Of a DNA stretch of 64,000 bases, positions 16,140 to 24,311 are shown in pieces (positions within the stretch are counted from its first letter, which is position 1; each line of letters opens with the position of its first letter). Both the position numbers and the translations under genes were made by a program. The notes beneath the pieces are model-generated. The model saw only the letters and a program-made list of their open reading frames with translations. It did no database searches and was not told the origin of the DNA. Origin of the DNA: Arthrobacter sulfonylureivorans (GTDB lineage: Bacteria > Actinomycetota > Actinomycetes > Actinomycetales > Micrococcaceae); the NCBI GenBank assembly GCA_004000035.1, contig RJAE01000001.1:1-64000 (forward strand). The letters run 5' to 3'.

Positions 16140-16382
16140 TCAGAACTTGCGGAGCAGATTCTCCAGTGCGATGCTGCCATCGTATGTCGGCAGCAGGAGC
16201 CACAGCACCAGGTAGGTGCCGATGCCAATGCCGGGGAACAGGAAGATCAGCAGGGTGGCGATTCGCACCCACGTCACGTCCCAGCCGAACTTTGCCGCGA
16301 TGCCACCACAGATGCCGGCCACCCAGCGGTCGGGGCCGCGACGGACAGGGCTGGAGCGGAGCGCTCGGTAAAAAGTTTCCAT
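16140..16382 (-). CDS. Small PspC-domain protein
   Basis: An 80-residue protein consisting of one PspC domain: PDRWVAGICGGIAAKFGWDVTWVRIATLLIFLFPGIGIGTYLVLWLLLP, with one or two membrane segments and a short tail. PspC domains sense or transmit envelope stress. It stands 135 bases downstream of the small membrane-protein gene and the large PspC gene on the same strand, so these three probably form a module with the divergent kinase/regulator pair. No Shine-Dalgarno sequence precedes its ATG. Confidence 0.88.
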   Translation of the reverse strand: METFYRALRSSPVRRGPDRWVAGICGGIAAKFGWDVTWVRIATLLIFLFPGIGIGTYLVLWLLLPTYDGSIALENLLRKF

Positions 16383-16453
16383 GGAACCATGCTTTCGTGT
16401 TCGGGAGCTGTTGTCACTCGGGGATTCGGCTGTCCTGGTAAAATTGCTGCCGC

Positions 16454-16494
16454 GAGCCGGAACCGGCAGCCGGGAGCCGGAACCGGCAGCCCGG
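16454..16494. repeat. Two 20-bp direct repeats
   Basis: GAGCCGGAACCGGCAGCCGG at 16454-16473 is followed directly by a second copy with one inserted C (16474-16494). Each contains the palindrome CCGGAACCGG. They lie between two membrane-protein genes of the PspC module. Confidence 0.75.
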
Positions 16495-16516
16495 AGTTAT
16501 CGCGGGTCGCCCTGAG

Positions 16517-16735
16517 CTACCGGCCGCGGTTGCGGGTGGCGCTCAGCACGCCGGCGACCACCAGGGCGATGCCGGAACCGATCAGCAGGGCAATCATGAC
16601 GTAGGCCCAGTTGAAGCTGATGTTCCACCACGTTCCGGCGACCACCAGCAGGCCGACGACCACGGCGATCAGTCCCCAGATGATGGTGCCCACGCGGGGC
16701 CGGCGATCGTTGTCGTGATTGAGTTCAGTACTCAT
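16517..16735 (-). CDS. Small two-span membrane protein of the PspC module
   Basis: A 72-residue protein with a charged N-terminus (MSTELNHDNDRRPRVG), two hydrophobic segments (residues 17-35 and 43-63) and a basic tail ATRNRGR. The ATG at 16735 overlaps the stop of the large PspC gene (ATGA), so the two are co-translated. No family name is certain; the position suggests an accessory part of the envelope-stress module. Confidence 0.8.
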   Translation of the reverse strand: MSTELNHDNDRRPRVGTIIWGLIAVVVGLLVVAGTWWNISFNWAYVMIALLIGSGIALVVAGVLSATRNRGR

Positions 16736-18642
16736 CGGGTCTGCTCCAGTTCGCTAACGGTCAGGATGTCGACGCTGCTGACCACGCCTCTGACGGACAG
16801 GATGATCTCCGGCGCGCCGCCGTCGTCGTTGATGATGTAGGTTCCGGGCTGCCAGACACCGGACTGCCGTCCGCTGTCCTCGGGGGTGGCGTATTCGACG
16901 TTGCCCAGTGCCATCTGTGTTTCAACCTTCACCGGCACGTCGTCGGGAATGATGACGGTGACGGACGCGGCGACCGCGTTGACCGGGACGACGGCCGGCC
17001 CGCCGACGCGGGAACCGGACACACTGCGCAGGTCCACGGTGCCGTTGCCGGCCACCACGCTGTAGCCGTCGCCCTCCGCCGGGGCGGAAGCGGAGGTCCA
17101 GGTGCGGTTGGAGGCGATGGCGAAGTTGTTCGCGGTCCATTGCATTCCGGCGGAGAAGACCAGCGACAGCACGAGTCCTACGGCGGCCAGGAACCCGAGG
17201 ATCCCGGACGTGCGGCCCAGGGCGCCCGTGACGACGACGCCGATGCCGATCACGATCAGCGCGGAGGCAATCGCGACGGGGACAACGTTCAGGCCCAGCT
17301 CAACGAATTCCAGTGCGTTCAGTCCCAGCACGGCGCCGGCGGCCAGCATGGCGGCGCCCAAGGTCAGCGCGATGGCTGCGCCGGAGGGGCCGCGGGGGCC
17401 AATCTTGGGCGGAACCGGTGCGGGCTGCGGGTAAGGGCGCGGCTGCGGATACATCGGACGCGGCGGGCCCTGGAAACCGCTGGGGCTGCCGTGGCCGTAT
17501 CCGGTCCCGGCGGCGGGCGTCGAACTGTAACTGGAGGTCGTGCCGTAGCCGGTGCCGGTGGAGCGGGACGGGCCGGAGTGGCTGCCCGGGGCCGGAGCGG
17601 CGGAGTCGCTGGGGCCGGCGGAGTTGGTGAACGCGGACGTACCTGGCCCGGCAGCAGATGGCGCAGGCGGGAAGCCCCCGGTGCCGTGCTGCGGCGTGCC
17701 GGCGGGAGCGCCGTCCTTGTTGCGCGTGGCGAGCCAGTATACGAAGAACGCCACTGCCCCGATCCAGATGGCCGCCCAGACGAACCCGCCGAAGCCCCAG
17801 CCCCAGTCATTGGTGAACCAGCCGAAGGGCCGGCTGAACACGCCCAGCACGGTAAAGATCACCGCGCCGGTCATGCCGGCCGTCCAGCTGCTGCGTCCTG
17901 CCTCTTCGGCATGGATGCGCCCGTCCGGCTCGGGCAGCAGCGCCCAGGCAATGCCGTAGAGCAGCACGCCGACGCCGAAGACGGCCAGCAGGATGAACAG
18001 CCCTCGGACCAGGATCGGGTCCAGCCCGATCCGGTGCCCGATGCCGGAAGCGACGCCGCCGATCCAGCGGTCCTGCCCGCGGGGCATGCCGAGGTTGCGA
18101 AACCAGCTGAAAAACGGGTTGCTCGGCGGCGGAAGCGGTGCACCGGGCGGCGGGGGAGGGAAAGCGCCGGCAGCGCCCGACGGCGGAGGCGGCGGAAAGC
18201 CACCGTTGCCGCCGTCAAACCCTGGTCCGCCGGTGTAGCCGGAGCCTGCCGATCCTCCGGAGTAGCCGGACCCGATCGGCGTGGTCGGGTACGTTCCCGA
18301 GGCAAGGGGTTCGGTGGGGTTGGTCCCACGGTCATCGCGGGAAGCATCGGGAGAGTCATCGCGGGAAGCGTCGTCGGGGTGTTGTGCCTCGCCAGGCTCA
18401 GCGTCGTCGTAGCGTGCAGCGTCGTCGGCGTGTGTAGCGGCGGCAGGCGAGGAGTCAGGCTCGGCAGCGTCGGCTTCCACGGCCGCCGGTTGTGCGGCAT
18501 CTGCTTCGACGATCTCCGGATCGCCGGATGCGGGTGCCGGGGTCGGCTCGGGAGTAGGTTCGGGAACGGCCGGCTGCTGGTCCGGTTCGTCTGTGCGGTC
18601 GGTGCCGTCATTCTCGGACGGGGTCGGTGCGTGTGAGGTCAT
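16732..18642 (-). CDS. Large PspC-domain membrane protein with disordered N-terminus
   Basis: A 636-residue protein. Residues 1 to about 165 are a Pro/Ala/Asp/Glu-rich, then Gly/Pro-rich disordered region; a PspC domain follows (QDRWIGGVASGIGHRIGLDPILVRGLFILLAVFGVGVLLYGIAWALLPE), then several further membrane spans. After another Gly/Ser/Pro-rich linker come four membrane segments and a C-terminal beta-rich domain resembling the LiaF/DUF4097-type putative adhesin fold (WQPGTYIINDDGGAPEIILSVRGVVSSVDI). The start at 18642 replaces a longer frame because of the family-like short leader. It is divergent from the PspC-kinase gene, a LiaF/LiaS-like arrangement. Confidence 0.85.
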   Translation of the reverse strand: MTSHAPTPSENDGTDRTDEPDQQPAVPEPTPEPTPAPASGDPEIVEADAAQPAAVEADAAEPDSSPAAATHADDAARYDDAEPGEAQHPDDASRDDSPDASRDDRGTNPTEPLASGTYPTTPIGSGYSGGSAGSGYTGGPGFDGGNGGFPPPPPSGAAGAFPPPPPGAPLPPPSNPFFSWFRNLGMPRGQDRWIGGVASGIGHRIGLDPILVRGLFILLAVFGVGVLLYGIAWALLPEPDGRIHAEEAGRSSWTAGMTGAVIFTVLGVFSRPFGWFTNDWGWGFGGFVWAAIWIGAVAFFVYWLATRNKDGAPAGTPQHGTGGFPPAPSAAGPGTSAFTNSAGPSDSAAPAPGSHSGPSRSTGTGYGTTSSYSSTPAAGTGYGHGSPSGFQGPPRPMYPQPRPYPQPAPVPPKIGPRGPSGAAIALTLGAAMLAAGAVLGLNALEFVELGLNVVPVAIASALIVIGIGVVVTGALGRTSGILGFLAAVGLVLSLVFSAGMQWTANNFAIASNRTWTSASAPAEGDGYSVVAGNGTVDLRSVSGSRVGGPAVVPVNAVAASVTVIIPDDVPVKVETQMALGNVEYATPEDSGRQSGVWQPGTYIINDDGGAPEIILSVRGVVSSVDILTVSELEQTR

Positions 18643-18778
18643 AGTTAGATCATTCCAACTGGCCACACCTTCCTCTATGGGGTGCCACCCTGACCCTTCC
18701 CTGACCGTCCGGCCGGGGTTCCCCTGATTTCGCGCCCGATGGTAGGTCGGGGGCTGCGGCGCATGCTTGGATTAACCC

Positions 18779-20131
18779 ATGCGAGAACCACTCATCCGGT
18801 CGACCGAGGACCGCATCATTGCGGGCGTGTGCGCGGGCCTGTCCCGGCATCTGAACGTCTCGGTCGGAATCGTCCGGGTGGGCATGGTGGCCCTGGCGCT
18901 CGCCGGCGGTGCGGGGGTGCTGCTTTATATCTGGCTCTGGCTGCTGGTGCCGACCGCCGCCGATGAAGCCTTGGCCGCCGAGCGCGCCTTCAACCCGCGC
19001 GACATTGCGGAGAACTTCGCCCGGGGATTCGGCGCATCCGGTGCATTCCGGGACGGCACGGAACAGGCCGGCACGCCCCCCCTCCGTCCCGTCAGTCAGC
19101 CTCTCCCGCAACCCGGGACCCCTGCACCGAACGTCGAAGGCACCGGCACGCGGCGGCTGCTTCAGCGCGGCGGCAAGGAAATCCTGATCGGCGCGGCCCT
19201 GGTGCTGGCGGGCGGCGCCGTCGTCGCACAGATCGCGGGCATCAACCTGCCGTGGGGCACCTGGCTGCCCGTCCTCGCCATTGCGGCCGGGGCGGTGATC
19301 GCCTGGATGCAGCTGGACGATTCCCGGCGCAGCGGACTGATGGACCGCGCCGGTGCCACCGGTGCGCAGGGCGCCGTGCGGTTGCTGGCCGGGCTTGTCC
19401 TGGTGGTGGCCGGCATCGTCACCATGGTGTCCGGGTCGATCACGTGGGAGGCCATGTGGCCCACCTTGTTCGCCTCACTGGCCGTGCTGGCCGGGGTCCT
19501 GTTGGTCCTGGCGCCGTGGGTGCTGAAGTATTGGCGCGATTTGGAGACCGAGCGTTCCGGCCGCATCCGGGAGACGGAACGCGCCGAAATCGCCGCGCAC
19601 CTGCATGATTCAGTGCTGCAGACGCTCGCGCTGATCCAGAACCGTGCCGGGTCGGAGCAGGACGTCACCCGCTTGGCCCGCGCGCAGGAACGCGAACTGC
19701 GGGAATGGCTGTACCGGGACAAGCGGCAGGAAGAAGGCAACCTGGTGGACCGGGTGAAGGCAGTGGCCGCGGAAATCGAAGACGCCTACGGGCACCCGGT
19801 GGACGTGGTGGCCGTTGGCGATGCGGAGATGTCCGACCGGCACGAGGTTCTGGTGCATGCCACCCGGGAAGCGGTGCAGAACGCGGCCAAACATGCAGGG
19901 GGCAGCATCTCGGTCTATGTTGAGTGCACACCGGGGCGCAGCGAAGTCTTTGTCCGCGACCGTGGTCCCGGGTTCGAACTGGCGTCCGTGCCGCCGGACA
20001 GGATGGGCGTGCGCGAATCGCTGATCGGCCGGATGGAACGCCACGGCGGTCAGGCCCGGATCCGCAATACCGGCAGCGGCACCGAAGTCCACCTCAGCTT
20101 GGAACACCCTCAGGAAGGAACCGCATCGTGA
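18779..20131 (+). CDS. PspC-fused sensor histidine kinase (LiaS/MacS-like)
   Basis: A 450-residue membrane kinase. It starts with a PspC domain (STEDRIIAGVCAGLSRHLNVSVGIVRVGMVALALAGGAGVLLYIWLWLLVP), followed by a linker, four more membrane spans, a HisKA_3 dimerisation domain with phospho-acceptor His276 in AAHLHDSVLQTL, and an HATPase domain (REAVQNAAKHAGG, RDRGPGFE). It belongs to the NarL/LuxR-type kinase group and resembles Streptomyces MacS. Its gene overlaps that of the response regulator (GTGA) and diverges from the large PspC gene. The ATG has no ribosome binding site; a weak TTGGAT hexamer lies 6 bases upstream. Confidence 0.92.
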   Translation: MREPLIRSTEDRIIAGVCAGLSRHLNVSVGIVRVGMVALALAGGAGVLLYIWLWLLVPTAADEALAAERAFNPRDIAENFARGFGASGAFRDGTEQAGTPPLRPVSQPLPQPGTPAPNVEGTGTRRLLQRGGKEILIGAALVLAGGAVVAQIAGINLPWGTWLPVLAIAAGAVIAWMQLDDSRRSGLMDRAGATGAQGAVRLLAGLVLVVAGIVTMVSGSITWEAMWPTLFASLAVLAGVLLVLAPWVLKYWRDLETERSGRIRETERAEIAAHLHDSVLQTLALIQNRAGSEQDVTRLARAQERELREWLYRDKRQEEGNLVDRVKAVAAEIEDAYGHPVDVVAVGDAEMSDRHEVLVHATREAVQNAAKHAGGSISVYVECTPGRSEVFVRDRGPGFELASVPPDRMGVRESLIGRMERHGGQARIRNTGSGTEVHLSLEHPQEGTAS

Positions 20132-20778
20132 CCGAACCCATCCGCGTGGTCGTCGTGGACGACCATGCCATCTTCCGTTCCGGCTTGAAGGCCGATCTGG
20201 ACGAGCGGATCGAGGTGGTCGCCGAGGCGGCGACCGTGGAGCAGGCGATCGCGGCCATCCATGAGCAGCGGCCTGCCGTGGTGCTGCTGGACGTGCACCT
20301 GCCCGGCGGCCGGGGCGGCGGCGGTGCCGAGGTGGTTGCCGGCTGCGCCGCCCTGCTGGGCGAGACCAAGTTCCTGGCCCTGAGTGTTTCCGACTCCGCC
20401 GAAGACGTGGTCACCGTCATCCGGGCCGGGGCCCGCGGCTATGTCACCAAGACCGTGTCCGGGGCGGAGATTTCCGACGCCGTCCAGCGCGTGGCCGGCG
20501 GCGACGCCGCCTTCTCACCGCGACTGGCCGGATTCGTGCTGGACGCCTTCGGCACGGCGGCGGTGGCCAACGTCGACGACGAACTGGACAAGCTCTCCGC
20601 CCGTGAACTGGAAGTTATGCGGCTGATCGCACGCGGCTACCAGTACAAGGAAGTGGCCAAGGAGCTGTTCATCTCCATCAAGACGGTCGAAACCCACGTC
20701 TCGTCCGTGCTGCGCAAGCTGCAGCTCTCCTCCCGGCACGAGCTGACCCGATGGGCCGTCGACCGCCGGATCCTGTAG
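20128..20778 (+). CDS. LuxR-family response regulator (LiaR/MacR-like)
   Basis: A 216-residue NarL-type regulator: receiver with Asp11/Asp12, phospho-acceptor Asp55 in VVLLDVHLPGG and conserved Lys in YVTKTVSG; then a LuxR helix-turn-helix (LSARELEVMRLIARGYQYKEVAKELFISIKTVETHVSSVLRKL). The GTG start at 20128 overlaps the kinase stop, with AGGAAGGA upstream, so the pair is one operon. It is the cognate partner of the PspC kinase and should control the divergent PspC genes. Confidence 0.94.
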   Translation: MTEPIRVVVVDDHAIFRSGLKADLDERIEVVAEAATVEQAIAAIHEQRPAVVLLDVHLPGGRGGGGAEVVAGCAALLGETKFLALSVSDSAEDVVTVIRAGARGYVTKTVSGAEISDAVQRVAGGDAAFSPRLAGFVLDAFGTAAVANVDDELDKLSARELEVMRLIARGYQYKEVAKELFISIKTVETHVSSVLRKLQLSSRHELTRWAVDRRIL

Positions 20779-20915
20779 CGCCAACTGGGGCGCGACTCGC
20801 GGGCCATCGGGGCCACACGGGCATGCCCCCGAGCCACACGGGCGCGACCCCCGGGCCACCCTAGACGGCCCGTGCACGCTAGGTGTGGGGGTTGCCCTAG
20901 GCTGCCGTGTACGCG

Positions 20916-21040
20916 ATACGCCACATTGCTGGCGGGACGCGCTTCCGGATCTGGCGGGCGGTCGCATTTGCGGAACTTTCAGGGCTCCCTTCGTGCAGAT
21001 GCGGCAGCGCTGGATTATCCGCCGGGGCAATGTGGCGTAT
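20916..21040. repeat. 14-bp perfect inverted repeats 97 bp apart
   Basis: ATACGCCACATTGC at 20916-20929 is repeated in inverse at 21027-21040; the outer flanks (GCG before, CGATAC after) are also similar. The enclosed sequence has partial secondary symmetry. A third partial CGCCACAT follows near 21150. The gap 20779-21170 (392 bases) holds no gene that I can support: besides this element it has GC-rich GGGCCAC/CACACGGGC duplications at 20803-20865 and a DnaA-box-like site. Confidence 0.7.
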
Positions 21041-21111
21041 GCGATACTTCGCTCCCGACCGGACGGCGGAAAACAAAGTGTTGGCGTCGCATCGTTGCAA
21101 CTGATCAGCAG

Positions 21112-21120
21112 TTATCCACA
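21112..21120 (+). promoter_or_regulatory. Single DnaA-box-like sequence
   Basis: TTATCCACA, the E. coli consensus DnaA box, stands 50 bases before the start of the AbiEi/DUF559-like gene. It is alone, so it is not an origin; it could be a titration or regulatory site, or chance. Confidence 0.3.
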
Positions 21121-21170
21121 CCTTCCGGCTGGAATCGCCGCAACTTCGCGCCACATAGCAGGCTAAAGCC

Positions 21171-21995
21171 ATGGACCCGGTGATGGCTCTGCGTGAGCAA
21201 GGCGGAATTGCACGTTGGCGTCGGCTGCGGGACTCAGGTGTGAAAGCTCGAAGCATGAAGGAAGCGGTCGACGCGGGGACCATCCAGCGGATCCGATTTG
21301 GTCTTTACGCTGTTCCTCATGTTGTCGCTGAATACGCTCAAGCCCAGGCGATCGGTGCCTCCGTCGGGTGTTTCAGCGCTGCGGCGTTCCACGGATTGTG
21401 GGTGCACCGGCCTTACCGCGGGCTCCATGTGAGTGCCCCGCGCACCGTTGCCAAGCCGCGATTCGGCAAGGTGCATCGAACACGTGAATCACACGGCACA
21501 GTCGTTCCGATTGACGTTTGCCTCCGGCAGGTCCTGAATTGCCTCCCACTAAGAGAAGCACTGGTCGTCGTCGAGTCTGCCGTCGTCCAAGGCCGCATGA
21601 CAGTTGAGGACGTGCGCCGGCTCAGCCGTGGGCGGGGGAGCAATCGGGCCGACGAGGTCATTGATGCCATTGATCCGGCATCCATGTCAGTCCCTGAAAC
21701 ACTCGCCCGTTATGTACTGCGTTCGTCTGGCTACAAGGTGGTTTGTCAGCGACGGATCGAAGGTGTCGGCAGGATCGATCTGGAAGTTGAGGACCGCTTG
21801 CTGCTGGAAATCGACGGCAAGGCCTATCACTCCGACGAGGCGTCCTTCATCGAGGACCGGCGCCGCTGGAACGAACTGACACTCCTTGGCCGGGACCTGC
21901 TGGTGTTGCCTGCCAGAGGCATTCTCGATGATCCAGAGTCCGTATTGCGGCCAGTTGACCGGTACTTCACCTGCAATGCTGTGGCAGTCGCATAG
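21171..21995 (+). CDS. AbiEi-like winged-helix / DUF559 endonuclease-like protein
   Basis: A 274-residue protein of two parts. The N-terminal half (IARWRRLRDSGVKARSMKEAVDAGTIQRIRFGLYAVP) is like the winged helix of AbiEi-type antitoxins. The C-terminal part has the Vsr-like DUF559 fold: GRIDLEVEDRLLLEIDGKAYH supplies Asp203 and Glu213-x-Asp215-x-Lys217, the PD-(D/E)XK-type residues, followed by DRRRWNELTLLGRDLLVLP. Biological function is unknown; such genes are widespread and variable in actinobacteria and are annotated as antitoxin- or endonuclease-domain proteins. No toxin gene partner is adjacent. Codon use is visibly less GC-biased than in neighbours, suggesting transfer. Start chosen at the first ATG; a second ATG is four codons in. 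Confidence 0.82.
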   Translation: MDPVMALREQGGIARWRRLRDSGVKARSMKEAVDAGTIQRIRFGLYAVPHVVAEYAQAQAIGASVGCFSAAAFHGLWVHRPYRGLHVSAPRTVAKPRFGKVHRTRESHGTVVPIDVCLRQVLNCLPLREALVVVESAVVQGRMTVEDVRRLSRGRGSNRADEVIDAIDPASMSVPETLARYVLRSSGYKVVCQRRIEGVGRIDLEVEDRLLLEIDGKAYHSDEASFIEDRRRWNELTLLGRDLLVLPARGILDDPESVLRPVDRYFTCNAVAVA

Positions 21996-22153
21996 GCGGG
22001 ATAGCGAAGCATCGGCCCTGAGGCCTCGGACGAACCTGTGCCGTACCAGCCCAGGACCAGCCGCCTGCGGCAGGGCCCGGGCCGGGTCTGCCGGGGCTAC
22101 GGGGCGCGACCCGCGGGCCCCGGGCTCTAGCCCGGACTTCTCTGGAGCACGCA

Positions 22154-22196
22154 AAAGGGCCCTTGTCTTCGCAGGAATCGAAGACGAGGGCCCTTT
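22154..22196. terminator. Strong bidirectional terminator
   Basis: An 18-bp stem with one wobble pair (left arm 22154-22171, right arm 22179-22196) and a 7-base loop, bounded by AAA on the left and TTT on the right. It lies between the convergent DUF559 gene and aspartate aminotransferase gene and can serve both. Confidence 0.9.
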
Positions 22197-22239
22197 GAAC
22201 GACTGCCGCTTCCCCGCGCAGGCGGGCGGCCGGGGCGAC

Positions 22240-23460
22240 TTATTTGGCCTTGGCCAGGAACTCCTGCAGTCGGCCGACGCCGGTGGCCAGATCGTCGTCG
22301 CCGAGGGCGTAGGACAGCCGCACAAAGCCGGAGGGCCCGAAAGCCTCACCCGGGACGACGGCGACCTCGACCTGATCGAGGATCAGGGCGGCCAGCTCGG
22401 CGGAGGTCGCCGGACGGATGGTGCCGTCCGCCGTCGGAAATTCCTTGCCCAGCAGCCCGCGAACGTCGGCGTAGGCGTAGAACGCGCCCTTCGGCGTCGG
22501 GCATTCCACGCCGTCGATGGCGTTCAGGCCGTCCACCATGGCCTTGCGGCGCCGGTCGAAGGCGACCTTCATTTCGTCCACCGCGGTCAGGGGGCCGGAC
22601 ACGGCGGCCAGCGCGGCCATCTGGGACACATTGGCCACGTTGGAGGTGGCGTGCGACTGCATGTTGGTGGCGGCCTTGACCACGTCGTTCGGGCCGATCA
22701 TCCAGCCCACGCGCCAGCCGGTCATCGCGTAGGTCTTGGCGACGCCGTTGAGGATGACCACCTTGTCGCCCAGCTCCGGCGCCGCAGTGGCGATGGAAGT
22801 GAACGGCATGCCGTCGTAGGTGAGGTGCTCGTAGATCTCGTCGGTGATCACCCACAGGCCCTTCGCGGCGGCCCAGCGGCCGATCTCGGCCACCTGTTCC
22901 GGCGAATAGACCGCGCCGGTCGGATTGGACGGGGAGACGAACAGCAGCACCTTGGTGTTCGCGGTCAGGGCGGCCTCGAGTTGGTCGACAGTCACCAGGT
23001 AGCCCTGCTCCGGTCCGGCGAAAACTTCCACCGGGACGCCGCCGGCCAGCCGGATGGCCTCCGGGTAGGTGGTCCAGAACGGGGTGGGGACCAGGACCTC
23101 GTCACCCGGATCCAGCAAGGTGGCGAACGATTCGTAGACGGCCTGCTTGCCGCCGTTGGTCACCAGCACCTGGGACGGATCCACCTGGTAGCCGGAGTCA
23201 CGCAGCGTCTTCTCTGCGATCGCCTGCTTCAGTTCAGGCAGCCCGCCGGCGGGGGAGTACCGGTGGAAACGCGGCTGCCGGGCGGCTTCGATAGCGGCCT
23301 CGACGATGTACTCAGGCGTGGGGAAATCCGGTTCGCCCGCCCCGAAACCGATCACCGGACGTCCGGCAGCCTTCAGCGCCTTGGCCTTGGCGTCGACGGC
23401 GAGGGTGGCGGATTCGGCGATGGACGCGATGCGCCGGGAGACGCGGGCGTTGGCAGGCAT
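22240..23460 (-). CDS. Aspartate aminotransferase, class I
   Basis: A PLP-dependent aminotransferase of 406 residues that exchanges amino groups between aspartate and 2-oxoglutarate; related enzymes accept other amino acids. It carries [61 protein letters not shown], the PLP lysine Lys242 in [16 protein letters not shown], and the carboxylate-binding Arg in [12 protein letters not shown]. The start at 23460 is the ATG that gives the usual N-terminus ([30 protein letters not shown]); an extension to 23523 is not conserved in type. It is a monocistronic gene upstream of and divergent from tRNA-Trp. Confidence 0.93.
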   Translation of the reverse strand: MPANARVSRRIASIAESATLAVDAKAKALKAAGRPVIGFGAGEPDFPTPEYIVEAAIEAARQPRFHRYSPAGGLPELKQAIAEKTLRDSGYQVDPSQVLVTNGGKQAVYESFATLLDPGDEVLVPTPFWTTYPEAIRLAGGVPVEVFAGPEQGYLVTVDQLEAALTANTKVLLFVSPSNPTGAVYSPEQVAEIGRWAAAKGLWVITDEIYEHLTYDGMPFTSIATAAPELGDKVVILNGVAKTYAMTGWRVGWMIGPNDVVKAATNMQSHATSNVANVSQMAALAAVSGPLTAVDEMKVAFDRRRKAMVDGLNAIDGVECPTPKGAFYAYADVRGLLGKEFPTADGTIRPATSAELAALILDQVEVAVVPGEAFGPSGFVRLSYALGDDDLATGVGRLQEFLAKAK

Positions 23461-23656
23461 GGGATTCCCGTCTTCAGTAGCGTGTAGGACTGCTCCATAG
23501 TCTAGGTGCAGGCCGTCGGCCATGTCCTGTCCGACGAGGCGCCGCGGCCGGCTGCACGCCAGCAGTGGCGGCCCGGAAACCCCCGGTGGTCAATGGGCGG
23601 GCGGAAATGTTGCATAATGGATCAGTCGTCTCATGGAGGTGGCAAACGGGGTCCGG

Positions 23657-23686
23657 TTCGACGTCGGCGCATCGCTGGCGTAAACT
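23657..23686 (+). promoter_or_regulatory. Promoter of tRNA-Trp/secE
   Basis: A -35-like TTCGAC (23657-23662) and -10 TAAACT (23681-23686) with an 18-bp spacer, ending 74 bases before the tRNA. Confidence 0.5.
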
Positions 23687-23760
23687 AGATCTCCGGTGTT
23701 GAAAACGCCATGATGTTCCATGCCCGCCCGGCGGGAGCATCAGGCGCTATTCGGCTCCAT

Positions 23761-23833
23761 AGGGTAGTGGCGCAATTGGTAGCGCAGCGGTCTCCAAAAC
23801 CGCAGGTTGCAGGTTCGAGTCCTGTCTGCCCTG
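23761..23833 (+). tRNA. tRNA-Trp (anticodon CCA)
   Basis: A complete cloverleaf of 73 nt: acceptor AGGGTAG pairs with CTGCCCT (one G-T pair), D stem GCGC/GCGC, anticodon stem GCGGT/ACCGC with loop CTCCAAA, T stem GCAGG/CCTGT with TTCGAGT loop, discriminator G. The CCA end is not encoded. Its position directly before secE-nusG is the standard actinobacterial order. Confidence 0.97.
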
Positions 23834-23932
23834 CGCAGAACCGTCGCAGATATGACTGCAGCAGTTCAGCATCCCAGCACGAAGCAGTGGTTCAGGCCGG
23901 CCGAGGCCGTCCGGGGCCGGACACCGGACAGA

Positions 23933-24217
23933 ATGAGTGAGGCCAGGTTGACCGATACGGCTGCCAATAGTCCCCAGGGACGCCCCACCGGACGAAAGAC
24001 CGACAAGCGCGGTTTTTTCGCCCGGATCATTTTGTTTGTCCGCCAGACCATCGCAGAACTCAAAAAGGTCGTGACTCCGACCCGCAGGGAACTGGTGAAC
24101 TACACGCTGGTGGTGATCGCTTTCGTGGCCATCATGATGCTGCTCGTTACGCTGCTGGATCTGGTTTTCGGCCAGGCCGCGTTCTTCGTCTTCGGAGACG
24201 GCATACCCGAACAGTAA
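23933..24217 (+). CDS. secE: Preprotein translocase subunit SecE
   Basis: A 94-residue subunit of the SecYEG channel with the conserved amphipathic helix and hinge ([23 protein letters not shown]) followed by one C-terminal membrane span ([23 protein letters not shown]). The short tail FGDGIPEQ is normal. The ATG at 23933 gives a typical actinobacterial N-terminus rich in polar residues; in-frame ATGs at 23852 and 23807 (the latter inside the tRNA) are less likely. No clear ribosome binding site is present. Upstream of nusG in the conserved secE-nusG order. Confidence 0.92.
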   Translation: MSEARLTDTAANSPQGRPTGRKTDKRGFFARIILFVRQTIAELKKVVTPTRRELVNYTLVVIAFVAIMMLLVTLLDLVFGQAAFFVFGDGIPEQ

Positions 24218-24311
24218 CGCCCGTGTATGCGGCAGCCGTCCGGATGGACGACGACGACGGCGCAAAAGCCGGCGCGAGCCAAGTGAGCTGAAGAAGAAAG
24301 CAGGAAGCCAA

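Noticed and set aside
20916-21040. Insertion sequence or MITE from the 14-bp inverted repeats
   Set aside because: No flanking target-site duplication is visible and the element contains no transposase; kept only as an inverted repeat of unknown nature.
21112-21120. Replication origin suggested by the DnaA box
   Set aside because: A single box, no AT-rich unwinding region and no dnaA/dnaN nearby.
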